Shown: positions 26,176 to 35,724 of the stretch, in pieces
How positions within the stretch are numbered: position 1 is the first letter of the stretch
Layout of the letters: every line of letters starts with the position of its first letter
Origin: Planctomycetaceae bacterium
GTDB taxonomy: Bacteria > Planctomycetota > Planctomycetia > Planctomycetales > Planctomycetaceae
Length of the DNA stretch: 63,079 nt
Reading direction: 5' to 3'
NCBI GenBank assembly: GCA_020426505.1
Contig: JAGQPX010000047.1
Coordinates: 1-63,079, forward strand
Position numbers and translations under genes: made by a program
The notes under the pieces: generated by a model
Told to the model about the DNA's origin: nothing
Seen by the model: only the letters and a program-made list of their open reading frames with translations
The model's database searches: none

Positions 26176-28191
26176 CTACTTGTCAGCCATGGCGCTGGGT
26201 GCGGCCATGAAGGTTTTGAGGTTCTCGTCGGAGGAGAACAGATACAGGCGGTCCTTGTACCACACGGCATTGTCGAGTGAGCCTTCGAGTGTCTCGCCGG
26301 TGAGTGCCATGAGCGTCACATCGTGACCGTTCGAGGCGGGTGCATACTTCTCCGGGTTGTCATCGAAGGCGGCTTTCGCTTGTGCCGAGGCGAAGTAGTA
26401 TGCCTTGGCGTGATAGAACGAGATGTACGCAGCTTTACCATCTTTCAAACTTCGCTCATCGCGAAGTGCGACCGGACAGAACCCCTTGAGGCCGACACCG
26501 TCGCGGGCGGCGATCTGTTGCATGCGGCTGCCGGCCAAACTGGTTCCAGCGCTCGGTTGCGTCACAGCATTCGCAACGTGAGGAGTGGCTCGGGGCGCGA
26601 GTGTGGTTTCGTCAGGGCCTGCGACCTTGCTGTCGCCTGATTCGATGGCAACTTCGTCGGAGGGAAAGAACGGGGCCGGCTCATGAGGCCGCGATGCTGA
26701 ATCAGCGACGCGTGACGGAGCATCGGCAGCCGGTGTCTCCATCGGCTGCTCGAACGCGCCGCTGGCAAGTTTACGACCCGTGTATGGTGACTGCTGCGGC
26801 CCGGCCGTTTCCGGTTCTGCGGCGGGCGGTGCCTCGGATGATGTGAGCGGAAGTTGGAAGGCCCCGTCATCATCGCTGGCAAGTGTTGAAGGCGCTTCGT
26901 CCTCAGGGAACAGGTCGTCGAATTCCAGAGAATCCATGGGGGACGAGTCTTGTGGCTCGGTCTCCTCTTCTTCCGGCACTTGTGTGACTTCGGCGGTCTG
27001 TTGCGGTTGCGGAGTGAGGCCCAACTCACGAGCGAAGTTCCGCGGCTGCGGAACGACGACCGGATTCTCTTCCGGTGCTGCAACGACTTGCGGAAGTTCT
27101 TCCTGTGGAATCTCCTCGATCTGCACAGTGACCGGTTTGGGTTGAGGCGTGACGACGGGCTGCGACGTCGTTTCGGCAACGTCGTCCGGGAAGAATTCAT
27201 CTTCGGCCGGCGGCGCAAGGACCGGCTCCGTCAATGGGACCAGACTGAAATCCCGTGTCGGCGTCGTTGCTGGCTTCGGTGCCGGTTTGGGCGTCGTTGG
27301 TGGCGTGGGAGCCTTCACCGTCGCCGACGATGTCGGCGGCAGAGTCATCCGAGGCGGACGACTCGCGGTGGCCGCCGGTTGTTGTGGCGACTGAGCGGAC
27401 GGCGCTCCCATGTGTGGCGGAGTCCCTGGTTGGCGAAACTGTTGAGGTGTCGCCTGATTCTGAACCTGAGGTTGTGACCTGTAGGTCGGCGGTTGGTACG
27501 GGTTCGGCTCCTGGGGAGGCTGACTGAGGGGTACCGACTGCGGTGTTCGTCGCCCCCAGTTGAAGATCCCGGACAGGATTCCCCCGTTTGATTCTCGTCC
27601 GCCCGTCGGCCTGACGGCATCAGCGGTTCGCGGCGGGCTCTGCTGTTGCGGAGCCGTCGGCGCGGGACGGACGGACGTTTGAGTTTGGACCGTGTTGAAC
27701 TGCGTATCTCGTCCCTTCATCAGGTCGACGACAGATCGCTTGGGAGTCGGACCACTCGAAGTCGCCTGCACAGGCGGACGTTGGAAACTGTTTGACGGAA
27801 CCTCCATCGGCGGCATCTCACGACCGTCCTGCTGATAGAGTCGTTGCAGTTCGCGCTGAACAGCAGACGGCTGCTGTGAGGACGACGTCGCTGACGATTG
27901 AGAGTGAGCGACCGGGCGAATGCCATCGCCGGACTGCCGGGCGGAGACCCGACGAGCGCCGTCGACCTGTTCTGACGAGAGGCTGCGAGGCACGCTCGTA
28001 CGGTTCACGTGCGGTTGATTCGCTGCCGACACCCCGTATGCAGTCGAGGGGAGGCCGAAGGTCGGATATCGACTCTGGCCGAACACCGACGGCGGTAGGA
28101 CGAGCATGGCGGAGAACGCCGCCGTCGCCAGGCAATTCGCGAGCGATTTGCGATTCGCACACAGGGTGGAGATCTTAATTCGGCACATCAT
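26176..28191 (-). CDS. Pro/Gln-rich secreted protein with C-terminal YHS-like repeats
   Basis: A 671-residue protein. A signal peptide (about residues 1-36) is followed by about 490 residues of Pro/Gln/Thr/Ser-rich, probably disordered sequence. The C-terminal 115 residues hold two YHS-like units: GLKGFCPVALRDERSLKDG...YYFASAQAKAAFDDNPEKYAPA, and a second unit without Cys, EGSLDNAVWYKDRLYLFSSDENLKTF. YHS-type units often bind metal through Cys, so envelope metal handling is possible. The ATG at 28191 has CAGGAG 9 bases upstream. The low-complexity middle may hide repeats. Confidence 0.8.
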   Translation of the reverse strand: MMCRIKISTLCANRKSLANCLATAAFSAMLVLPPSVFGQSRYPTFGLPSTAYGVSAANQPHVNRTSVPRSLSSEQVDGARRVSARQSGDGIRPVAHSQSSATSSSQQPSAVQRELQRLYQQDGREMPPMEVPSNSFQRPPVQATSSGPTPKRSVVDLMKGRDTQFNTVQTQTSVRPAPTAPQQQSPPRTADAVRPTGGRESNGGILSGIFNWGRRTPQSVPLSQPPQEPNPYQPPTYRSQPQVQNQATPQQFRQPGTPPHMGAPSAQSPQQPAATASRPPRMTLPPTSSATVKAPTPPTTPKPAPKPATTPTRDFSLVPLTEPVLAPPAEDEFFPDDVAETTSQPVVTPQPKPVTVQIEEIPQEELPQVVAAPEENPVVVPQPRNFARELGLTPQPQQTAEVTQVPEEEETEPQDSSPMDSLEFDDLFPEDEAPSTLASDDDGAFQLPLTSSEAPPAAEPETAGPQQSPYTGRKLASGAFEQPMETPAADAPSRVADSASRPHEPAPFFPSDEVAIESGDSKVAGPDETTLAPRATPHVANAVTQPSAGTSLAGSRMQQIAARDGVGLKGFCPVALRDERSLKDGKAAYISFYHAKAYYFASAQAKAAFDDNPEKYAPASNGHDVTLMALTGETLEGSLDNAVWYKDRLYLFSSDENLKTFMAAPSAMADK

Positions 28192-28445
28192 GGGGTATTG
28201 CTCCTGAGAGACGTTGTTGGACAACGCTCTCGCCTCATTGCAAGCAGTCGCGATGGTGGGGATAATCACAGACGTTCCGATCCCCACAGTCTCAACGTTG
28301 GTATCGACTTTGCCTGATGCGATATTTGATGACGAGAGCGAACGCTGCGATGAATTCGGTCGTCATTCGATGCACAAGCCGGAGAATCGTTAGATTCGGA
28401 AACGTCACCTTACGTTGCCCAAATTGACAGATTGCCAGATTCACC

Positions 28446-29486
28446 ATGCCTGATTCCTTCTCTTCTCGACCTGACTCATCCTCTGGTGGACCTCCGCCTT
28501 GGCCAAAGACGGTCGTCATCCAGCAGCGGAGTTACGGCTGGATCGCGGTTCTGTTGCTGGCGCTATTGCTCGCGTCCAGCCTGCTCAACGTGATTCTGCT
28601 GCTCGTCATCGCGGCCGAGCAGGCCGATCCCACTGCACCGATCGAGGTGTATGTTTCCGGCGACCAGTCGAGTGATGCAAAGATCGCCATTCTCGAAGTC
28701 AGCGGAGCGATCATGCCCCCGTATACCGAGCGTTGGCTGAAGACGATCGAGACAATTCAGGAGGATGAGGACGTTAAAGGTGTGATCCTGCACATCGACA
28801 GCCCCGGCGGACTGGTGGCGGACAGCCATCAGATCTATCACGCGCTTAACGAACTGCGAGAGAAAACCGGGAAGTCCATCGATGTCTCGATGGCACGGAT
28901 TGCAGCGTCGGGCGGTTACTACATCGCCATGGGCGCCGGTCCTGAAGGTCAGATTTACGCCGAGCCGACGACATGGACCGGTTCGATTGGAGTTATCCTC
29001 AACCGCTTCGACATATCGGAACTGGCGGAAAAGATCGGCGTCGACTCCGAGCCGCTCGTAACCGGAAAGTTCAAGGACACATTGAATCCGTTCCGTGAGA
29101 TCACCGAGGATGAACGGGAACTCTGGGCCGAAATCCTCGATGACGCCTTCGGCCAGTTCAAACAGGTGATCGTCGACGGTCGTGAGAATCTCGACGCAGA
29201 GAAGGTCGCTGAACTCGCCACCGGACAGGTCTACACCTCACGACAGGCTGAAGAGAACGGCCTCATCGACGAGATCGGCTTCCGCGATGACGCGATTGCC
29301 GGACTGTCGAAAAAACTGGGACTGGACGATCCGCAAGTCGTAACCTACCAACATCCACTTTCATTACTGGAGATTCTGGGGGGATCGGCTCAATCGGCTG
29401 CGGAAGTGTCACCTCTGCAAACTCTGCTGGAGGCGAGCGTGCCACGAGCGATGTACTTCTGCGGCTGGAACGCCGGGATGCAGTGA
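28446..29486 (+). CDS. sppA: Signal peptide peptidase SppA (family S49)
   Basis: A 346-residue short-form SppA. One membrane helix (about residues 33-57) anchors a periplasm-facing protease domain. VKGVILHIDSPGG (110-122) and ARIAASGGYYIAMGAG are the family core, with Ser155 as the likely nucleophile and Lys207 (in VTGKFKD), 52 residues later, as the general base, matching the spacing in the Bacillus enzyme. It degrades signal peptides left in the membrane. The start follows a Pro/Ser-rich cytoplasmic tail. It is divergent from the YHS-like gene. Confidence 0.94.
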   Translation: MPDSFSSRPDSSSGGPPPWPKTVVIQQRSYGWIAVLLLALLLASSLLNVILLLVIAAEQADPTAPIEVYVSGDQSSDAKIAILEVSGAIMPPYTERWLKTIETIQEDEDVKGVILHIDSPGGLVADSHQIYHALNELREKTGKSIDVSMARIAASGGYYIAMGAGPEGQIYAEPTTWTGSIGVILNRFDISELAEKIGVDSEPLVTGKFKDTLNPFREITEDERELWAEILDDAFGQFKQVIVDGRENLDAEKVAELATGQVYTSRQAEENGLIDEIGFRDDAIAGLSKKLGLDDPQVVTYQHPLSLLEILGGSAQSAAEVSPLQTLLEASVPRAMYFCGWNAGMQ

Positions 29487-29544
29487 AGTCAAGTCCGCTT
29501 CACGCATCAACGACGAATCGCTACTCGATCGAGACTCACTCTTA

Positions 29545-29859
29545 ATGCCTGAATTTCTACGCATCGCGAATATCAGTGACGTTCCTCCGGGAACGGGCAA
29601 GGAAGTGACGGTCGGTGATCGTGTATTGGCTGTCTACAACATTGACGGAACGTTTCACGTCATCGACGGGATTTGCCCGCACGCAGGGGGGCCGCTTGGC
29701 GAAGGAGCCCTTCAAGGATGTATCATCACATGTCCCTGGCATGGCTGGCAGTTCGACGTCACGACGGGACAGCATTGCCTCACTCCTCAGATCAGACAGG
29801 CACAATTTGCCTGTCGCGTGGAGGGAGAGAACGTGATGATCGAGTTGCCGGACGAGTGA
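29545..29859 (+). CDS. Rieske 2Fe-2S ferredoxin-like protein
   Basis: A 104-residue single-domain Rieske protein. Cluster ligands are in ICPHAGGPL (Cys44, His46) and TCPWHGWQF (Cys63, His66), the classic CxH...CxxH arrangement. There is no signal peptide. This type serves as the ferredoxin of oxygenases or as the small subunit of nitrite reductase (NirD-like), but no partner enzyme is adjacent, so its electron acceptor is unknown. It lies 58 bases downstream of sppA. Confidence 0.93.
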   Translation: MPEFLRIANISDVPPGTGKEVTVGDRVLAVYNIDGTFHVIDGICPHAGGPLGEGALQGCIITCPWHGWQFDVTTGQHCLTPQIRQAQFACRVEGENVMIELPDE

Positions 29860-30076
29860 TTCGGCCCGTACTGATTGTGCGAAGCCGCAAACGGGATGGG
29901 TGGGTCCCTATCGAATCAGAGCGTTCTGGAATGAACCGCAGATTCGGTTTTCTCGTCATGACCGGACCGCCTGTCGTCCGATACAGAGACTGAGTTGCCG
30001 CGTCGAAAACGTCCGCGTGTTGCGCGCGATGGGCCACCGGCAGCTGTCGACTGAAATCAGACCGAGGGGGGTTCCG

Positions 30077-30748
30077 ATGACGGTGCGCAACTGGTGTTTC
30101 GCATGCACGATGGTCGTCCTGTCACTGCCGCAGATGCAGCAGTCCGCACAGGCCGAGGGGATTTTCTCGCAGGGTGGACCGGATGCCGGCACCCCCGAGT
30201 ATTACGAGTACTACTCCGATCTGCCGGTCGGTTCACGTCAGAGATACTACAAAGGGAAACTCTGGCCGCCTCGACCAAGACCGACGGGCCATAAACAGCT
30301 CGCGGTCCACAAGTTTCACACGGCCCATTACTGGCCCTATCCGTACGTGTGTCAGGATCGTGCGCTCGTTGAATCGACCATTAATACACAAATCGAGAAC
30401 GGATGGATCAACGCGACGACCTTCTACGACTACCACTTCGACCTGGAGACGAATCTGTTGAACTCGGCCGGACGCCGGCATCTGAGTTACATTCTGACCA
30501 ACGTCCCCGAGCAGTATCGGAACCCGTATGTGACGTCCTCGTTCGATCCGGTTGCCACTCAGGCGCGAGTCGCCAGCATCGAGTCGTCCGTCGCGGCTTT
30601 GACGGGTCAGCAGCAAATGTTGACCGTCGAACTCCGCACCGCAAATCCGTTGTGGAGAAGTGCCACAATGGTTGATGGAACGATGCGGCAGGCTGTATCG
30701 AGCATGCCGCCTCCGACCATCGAATACCAGGGCGTCACGGCCGACTGA
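30077..30748 (+). CDS. Secreted protein of unknown function
   Basis: A 223-residue protein with a signal peptide (MTVRNWCFACTMVVLSLP, cleavage near QAEG). The mature part is Tyr/Pro-rich at first (YYEYYSDLPVGSRQRYYKGK, WPPRPRP), then has KFHTAHYWPYPYVCQDRALVES and a helical C-terminal half. No known domain was recognised. The ATG at 30077 follows a G-rich ribosome binding site and gives a proper signal peptide. It precedes an AAA ATPase and a TPR lipoprotein on the same strand, and the three may form a functional set. Confidence 0.75.
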   Translation: MTVRNWCFACTMVVLSLPQMQQSAQAEGIFSQGGPDAGTPEYYEYYSDLPVGSRQRYYKGKLWPPRPRPTGHKQLAVHKFHTAHYWPYPYVCQDRALVESTINTQIENGWINATTFYDYHFDLETNLLNSAGRRHLSYILTNVPEQYRNPYVTSSFDPVATQARVASIESSVAALTGQQQMLTVELRTANPLWRSATMVDGTMRQAVSSMPPPTIEYQGVTAD

Positions 30749-30882
30749 CAGTTGGAAGTTTCAAGTGCCAGGGTCGGGCGACTCGACCCGGGCACTCGTG
30801 CTCTGTTGCTCGCGTATTCGTCTGCGAGATCGAACGCAGCAGGCGCGAACTTCATTTCAGGATGAGTTGACGGAAGTTTGCG

Positions 30883-32463
30883 ATGATCCAGCCAATCGAT
30901 CCCCAACGGCCCGAGTCTGAACCGGTGGAATCGACTGCGCCTCCAGATCAATCGACGACTCCGGCTGACGAAGAGCCGAACGATCTGTTTCGGGAACTCT
31001 TTCTGGGGGCTGCGAACGCCGGTCCATCCGCTACTGCTAACCTGACTCCGAAACCCGCGTTTCGGCCGTCACCAAGCTCAACAGGAACCAGCAAGTCCAC
31101 GGCATCTCAAAAGCCCACATGGGAGCAGTTCACACCGGACCGGCCTGATACGCTTCGCGATGCCGGTCTTACTCGCGGGCAACTCAGCGATCTGCTGATC
31201 AAACAGTTGTATCTCAGTGGAAGCCTGACCGGGTATGCACTGGCGGGTCATGCTCGATTGCCTTTTACGGTCATCGATGAAGCCCTTGAGTTCCTGAAGG
31301 ACGAAAAGTGCGTGGAGGTTGCATCCGGTGAGATGCTGGGCCGCATCTCGTACCGATTCCTACTGACTGAATTGGGACGTCAACGGGCCCGGGAAGCCTT
31401 CGAACAATGCCGATATGTCGGACCGGCTCCGGTGCCGCTCAACCAGTATATCGATCAGGTTCGTCTGCAGACGGTCGCTGGCATCGACTGCACCCCACAG
31501 AATCTGACCAAAGCTTTTCAAGAGTTCATCATTCGTCCCGGTCTGCTTGAGGAACTCGGACCGGCTGTCTGTAGCGGGAAGTCGATCTTCATCTTCGGCC
31601 CTCCCGGAAACGGCAAGACACTGATCGCCAAAGGGCTTGGCAAATTCCTCAACACGCAAGGCGGAGACATCTATGTGCCGTACGCCGTTCAGGCCGAAAA
31701 CAGCATCATCACGCTGTTTGACCCAACGTTGCATCAAACGACGGACGACGACGAACTTCGGCGGGCGAACGTGTCTGACCGAGGCGAGAGTGACATGGAC
31801 ACGCTCGAACAGACCGACGCAGTCGATCTTCGCTGGCGTCGCATTCGCAGACCGGTCGTGATCACGGGAGGCGAACTGACACTCGAAATGCTCGACCTGC
31901 GGTACAACCAGGTCAGCAACTTCTACAACGCGCCGCTGCACATCAAGGCGAACGGAGGCGTGTTCCTCATCGATGACTTCGGCCGCCAGATCGTCAGCCC
32001 ACGCGACCTGCTTAACCGGTGGATTCTGCCGCTTGAAGAGCGCATCGACTTTCTGACTCTCGCGACGGGCAAAAAGTTCTCCGTCCCATTCGAACAATTG
32101 ATCATCTTCTCGACCAACCTCGATCCAGCGGAACTCGTCGATCAGGCATTCCTGCGGCGTATTCGGCACAAGATCCCGATCGGCTCACCGGATCGCAACA
32201 TCTACACGCAAATTTTCGAGCTGTGCTGCCAGCAACGGAACATCCCATTCGACCCATCTGCCGTCGACTATCTCTACGCCAGGCATTACGACCGGCAAAG
32301 GTTGCCCAGGTCGAGCGACCCTCGTGATTTGCTGGATATCGCGCAGTCGATCTGTCGATTTAATGGAGAGCCGGTCGTGCTTTCCAACGAATTGCTGGAG
32401 GACGCGACCGCGAGATTCTTCTGTGATGTGGAAGAGTTGACGACTTTGGCGTCCGCCCACTGA
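30883..32463 (+). CDS. AAA ATPase with N-terminal winged-helix-like domain
   Basis: A 526-residue ATPase. A Pro/Thr-rich tail (about 1-80) leads to a helical, winged-helix-like domain (about 85-175, GLTRGQLSDLLIKQLYLSG), then an AAA module with Walker A GPPGNGKT (239-246) and Walker B GGVFLIDDFGRQ (358-369). An insert of about 60 residues rich in Asp/Glu/Arg separates them. FSTNLDPAELVDQAFLRRI is the sensor/arginine-finger region. Similar ATPases occur in planctomycetes, in my recollection near Tad/Flp-type pilus genes, but no such genes are in the window. Confidence 0.88.
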   Translation: MIQPIDPQRPESEPVESTAPPDQSTTPADEEPNDLFRELFLGAANAGPSATANLTPKPAFRPSPSSTGTSKSTASQKPTWEQFTPDRPDTLRDAGLTRGQLSDLLIKQLYLSGSLTGYALAGHARLPFTVIDEALEFLKDEKCVEVASGEMLGRISYRFLLTELGRQRAREAFEQCRYVGPAPVPLNQYIDQVRLQTVAGIDCTPQNLTKAFQEFIIRPGLLEELGPAVCSGKSIFIFGPPGNGKTLIAKGLGKFLNTQGGDIYVPYAVQAENSIITLFDPTLHQTTDDDELRRANVSDRGESDMDTLEQTDAVDLRWRRIRRPVVITGGELTLEMLDLRYNQVSNFYNAPLHIKANGGVFLIDDFGRQIVSPRDLLNRWILPLEERIDFLTLATGKKFSVPFEQLIIFSTNLDPAELVDQAFLRRIRHKIPIGSPDRNIYTQIFELCCQQRNIPFDPSAVDYLYARHYDRQRLPRSSDPRDLLDIAQSICRFNGEPVVLSNELLEDATARFFCDVEELTTLASAH

Positions 32464-32624
32464 GGACGGGGTACTCACTCCGGAGTCCTGTGTCGCGAAG
32501 TGACGACATTCGGCGGCACAGGCCCTCGAGTTCATGTGCCGCCTGCTGTTGGAGTCGCGTCACCTCTCCGGAAGAATCTCATCCATCGGATCGATTCGAC
32601 TAGGTGCCACCAAGGGAGTGGATC

Positions 32625-33536
32625 GTGTCTCAACTCTACCCACGCTGGACCATCACGTGCGTGACTCTCAGCATCATGCTCTCAGGCTGCGCGACTCAAA
32701 AGAATGACGTTTCACCGTCGCTGATGGGCAAACTTCAGGGACAGGAAAGCGAGATTCAACAGGCGAGCTATCAAGTCGAGGCGGGAAGCGACCTCAACTT
32801 TTCCAGGAAGGTGGAAGACCCCGTCACCCTGAAATTACATTATGCACGCTGGGTCGAGGAGATGGAGAACTACCCCGAAGCTCGCAAACACTACGCCGAA
32901 GTGCTGGAACAACGTCCCGAGAACTTCGACGCGATCCTCGGGCTGGCCCGCCTCGATCAGGCCTCCGGCGACGTGGCCTCCGCCGAAAAGGGTTTTCGCC
33001 GTGCCATCTCGCTGCAACCCAATTCACACATCGCCCAGCACGCGATGGGGCAGTTCATGCTCAAGCAGGGACGCGTGTCCGAGTCGCTTCCGTTGTTGAA
33101 TCAGGCCTTGTCGAATCAGCCGGATAACAAGGCGTATCGGTTTCATCTGGCCGTGGCGCTCGCCAAGTCGGGTGACGTCAACGCGGCGTTGCCTCACTTC
33201 CAGCAAACGGTGGGACCGGCTGCCGCGCATTTCAACGTGGCAACCGTCCTCAAGGAACGAGGCGATTTCCGAGGTGCCGAACAGCAGTACCGCCAGGCCC
33301 TCACGATCAATCCGCAACTCAAACAGGCGCAATATGCTCTGCAGGCTCTGAACCGATCCAACGAGGCTCAACACTTCGCGGGCTCACCTCAACAGGGATC
33401 CGCGATTCAGGCGCCCCCCAACAATGGGCAATCTCCCGCTGTTGTGCCCGCCGCTCATCACATGTCGACGCCCATCAATTCGCTCACGCCAGCGCAACGC
33501 CAGCAGCTTCGCAATCAGCGACAGCTGAAACGATGA
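32625..33536 (+). CDS. TPR lipoprotein
   Basis: A 303-residue lipoprotein. The signal ends with LSGC (Cys about residue 23). Several TPR units follow (KLHYARWVEEMENYPEARKHYAEVLEQRP; NFDAILGLARLDQASGDVASAEKGFRRAI; SHIAQHAMGQFMLKQGRVSESLPLLNQAL; and more). The C terminus is Gln/Pro/Asn-rich. The GTG at 32625 is preferred because GGAG lies 6 bases upstream; GTG at 32604 is also open. The fold and TadD-like layout suggest a scaffold in an envelope assembly, perhaps with the AAA ATPase just upstream. Confidence 0.88.
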   Translation: MSQLYPRWTITCVTLSIMLSGCATQKNDVSPSLMGKLQGQESEIQQASYQVEAGSDLNFSRKVEDPVTLKLHYARWVEEMENYPEARKHYAEVLEQRPENFDAILGLARLDQASGDVASAEKGFRRAISLQPNSHIAQHAMGQFMLKQGRVSESLPLLNQALSNQPDNKAYRFHLAVALAKSGDVNAALPHFQQTVGPAAAHFNVATVLKERGDFRGAEQQYRQALTINPQLKQAQYALQALNRSNEAQHFAGSPQQGSAIQAPPNNGQSPAVVPAAHHMSTPINSLTPAQRQQLRNQRQLKR

Positions 33537-33551
33537 ACCGACAACGATCCG

Positions 33552-35537
33552 TCACTTCACACTTGCGAACTTGTAAATCCCCTGCCCGTTGCCGCTGGGG
33601 ATGCTGAAATAGAGTTCGCCGTCTTCGCTCTCGCCAAATGCGAGCACGGTCAACATGTCCGTCGGGATCAGCTTGTTCCACTCCAGATGCTGTGACTGTT
33701 CGTTGTACTTGAGCCCCCACAGCTTGCCGGTGACGAAGTCGGCGTAGACGTAGACGCCGTCAAGCTCGGGCACACTTGGCCCTCGGTAGACAGTTCCGCC
33801 GGTGATCGACTTGCCGACGAGATGGTCGTACTGCCAGATCGGTCCGGTCGGATTGGCCGCAGTCGGCCCCTCGTCATCGCTGAACGCAAACGTCCCTTCG
33901 ACGTCACTCCAACCATAGTTGCCCCCCTTGGCCACAAGGTTGATCTCCTCCCAGTAGTCCTGACCGACGTCGGCGACCCACAGTGCACCCGTCTTGCGGT
34001 CGAAGTTGATCCGCCACGGATTGCGGAACCCATAGGCAAAGATCTCCGGCTGCGCTCCTTCGGTGTCGACGAACGGATTGTCCGCCGGGATGCCGTAGTG
34101 ACGATCGCCTTCATTCTTGTCGACATCAATCCGCAGCACTGAACCGAGCCACGTGCTCAGGTCGAGCCCGTTCTGCAACGGATCGTTTCCGCTGCCGCCG
34201 TCGCCGAGGCCGATGTACAGATACCCGTCCGGACCGAACTCAATCGAACCTCCGTTGTGATTATGGAACGGTTGAGGAATCTCCATCACAACTTGTTCGC
34301 TGTCGCTGAGAGCACGATTGGGATTGTCCTTCGAGACCGTGAATCGCGAAACGACTGAGGTCAGTTCCTTCTTCGATGAGGTGTAATAAGCGTAGAAGTA
34401 TCCGTTCTGCCCATAGTCGGGATGGAAGGCGAGACCGAGCAGCCCCTCTTCGTTCGCACCCGGCGCCCGAAAGCTCAGGACCCGATCGCGGATGTCCAGG
34501 AACAGTTTGGCCTGCTGCGGATCGTCCGACGGCTTGATGACCTGAACCGTCCCATCCTGCGTAGCGACAAACATCCGCCCCGAATCATCACCCGCGTTCG
34601 TCATCACGATCGGACGAAACTCGAGCGAGTTCCCCCGATCGTCGATCGGCTCCCAACCGTCCCATGTGATCTCCCCGAACGCGGGTTCTACTGTCACTGC
34701 CAGCTTACCGTCGACCGGCGGAGGAGCTTCAGCATTTGCTCGAATCTTCCGAATCTTGATGTTTCGGAACGCCACAAGGTTGCCGTGATCCTGCAGGCAG
34801 ATGTGCCCCTGCCGCGCTTTGCCGAACATCTCGTGCTGGGCGAATTTGCTCTTGGAGACTCGCTCGTTCCAGTCGTCGCTGCCGAGGTTGAACTTGTAGT
34901 AGCTCACGCCGTTCATCAGCACTTCGCACTGTGCTTTGGAGACGCGAAGCAGCACATGATTCCACTCGCCCGCCGGGCGTGTCGCATCCATCTCCGACGG
35001 CAGATTGGCACCGACCTGCGCTTCCGCCTGCTTCATCCAGTTTGGCTTCGACGGCTTGTAAAGCTGATACAGCCAACCGGCCTTCTGCGGGTCTTGTCCC
35101 TTTTCATTATCGTTGATCTGCACCTCGGGTCCGGTGTATGGCGCTCCGGTCTCTCCCTCGACCACGTTAAACATGATTCCGCTGTTGCCGCCGGTCGAAA
35201 TCTTGTACTCGATCTGCAACTCGAAGTTGTCGAACTCTTTGTCCGTAATGATGTCGCCGGATCGCTCGGTGCGGACGATGGCCCCGTTGATAATCTTCCA
35301 GCCGTCGGTGACCTTCTCCTCATTGAAGCCCCGCCAGCCATCGAAGGTCTTGCCGTCGAACAACAGCTCCCAACCGGCCGCCTTCTCAAAGCGATTGAGC
35401 GTGTTCGCATTCTCCCCCGCCACAAACTCAGCAGGGTCCGTTGTGGTGTCCGCATGAACGAATGCGTTCCCACACAAGAAAGAACAGAGCAGGGCGAAGG
35501 TCAGCAACATTCGAGTGCGAAGGCGAGGGAAGGACAT
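33552..35537 (-). CDS. Secreted DUF1080 plus glucose/sorbosone dehydrogenase fusion
   Basis: A 661-residue protein. A signal peptide precedes a DUF1080 domain (LLFDGKTFDGWRGFNEE, then IEYKISTGGNSGIMFNVVE and WNHVLLRVSKAQCEVLMNG), and residues about 270-660 form a six-bladed glucose/sorbosone dehydrogenase propeller with FHNHNGGSIEFGPDGYLYIG and GDGGSGNDPLQNG. The second domain type often uses PQQ to oxidise sugars. The fusion points to oxidation and cleavage of a surface sugar. The start at 35537 has GGAG 10 bases upstream; an ATG at 35510 is another option. It is divergent from hisD. Confidence 0.9.
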   Translation of the reverse strand: MSFPRLRTRMLLTFALLCSFLCGNAFVHADTTTDPAEFVAGENANTLNRFEKAAGWELLFDGKTFDGWRGFNEEKVTDGWKIINGAIVRTERSGDIITDKEFDNFELQIEYKISTGGNSGIMFNVVEGETGAPYTGPEVQINDNEKGQDPQKAGWLYQLYKPSKPNWMKQAEAQVGANLPSEMDATRPAGEWNHVLLRVSKAQCEVLMNGVSYYKFNLGSDDWNERVSKSKFAQHEMFGKARQGHICLQDHGNLVAFRNIKIRKIRANAEAPPPVDGKLAVTVEPAFGEITWDGWEPIDDRGNSLEFRPIVMTNAGDDSGRMFVATQDGTVQVIKPSDDPQQAKLFLDIRDRVLSFRAPGANEEGLLGLAFHPDYGQNGYFYAYYTSSKKELTSVVSRFTVSKDNPNRALSDSEQVVMEIPQPFHNHNGGSIEFGPDGYLYIGLGDGGSGNDPLQNGLDLSTWLGSVLRIDVDKNEGDRHYGIPADNPFVDTEGAQPEIFAYGFRNPWRINFDRKTGALWVADVGQDYWEEINLVAKGGNYGWSDVEGTFAFSDDEGPTAANPTGPIWQYDHLVGKSITGGTVYRGPSVPELDGVYVYADFVTGKLWGLKYNEQSQHLEWNKLIPTDMLTVLAFGESEDGELYFSIPSGNGQGIYKFASVK

Positions 35538-35724
35538 CAGCAGGCAACTCCAACAGAGGACGGCGAGCAATGGCCAGCGAACCGAATTCACCAACCGGCA
35601 GGACAATCGAGACTCTCAATCGTACCCGCCCGATATCGATCATTCAATCAGAGCCGACTGCTTTACGAACCTGATCGACCGGTCTACGATCGAAGCAGTC
35701 CTTCATCACTAGAAAGCCCGACCA

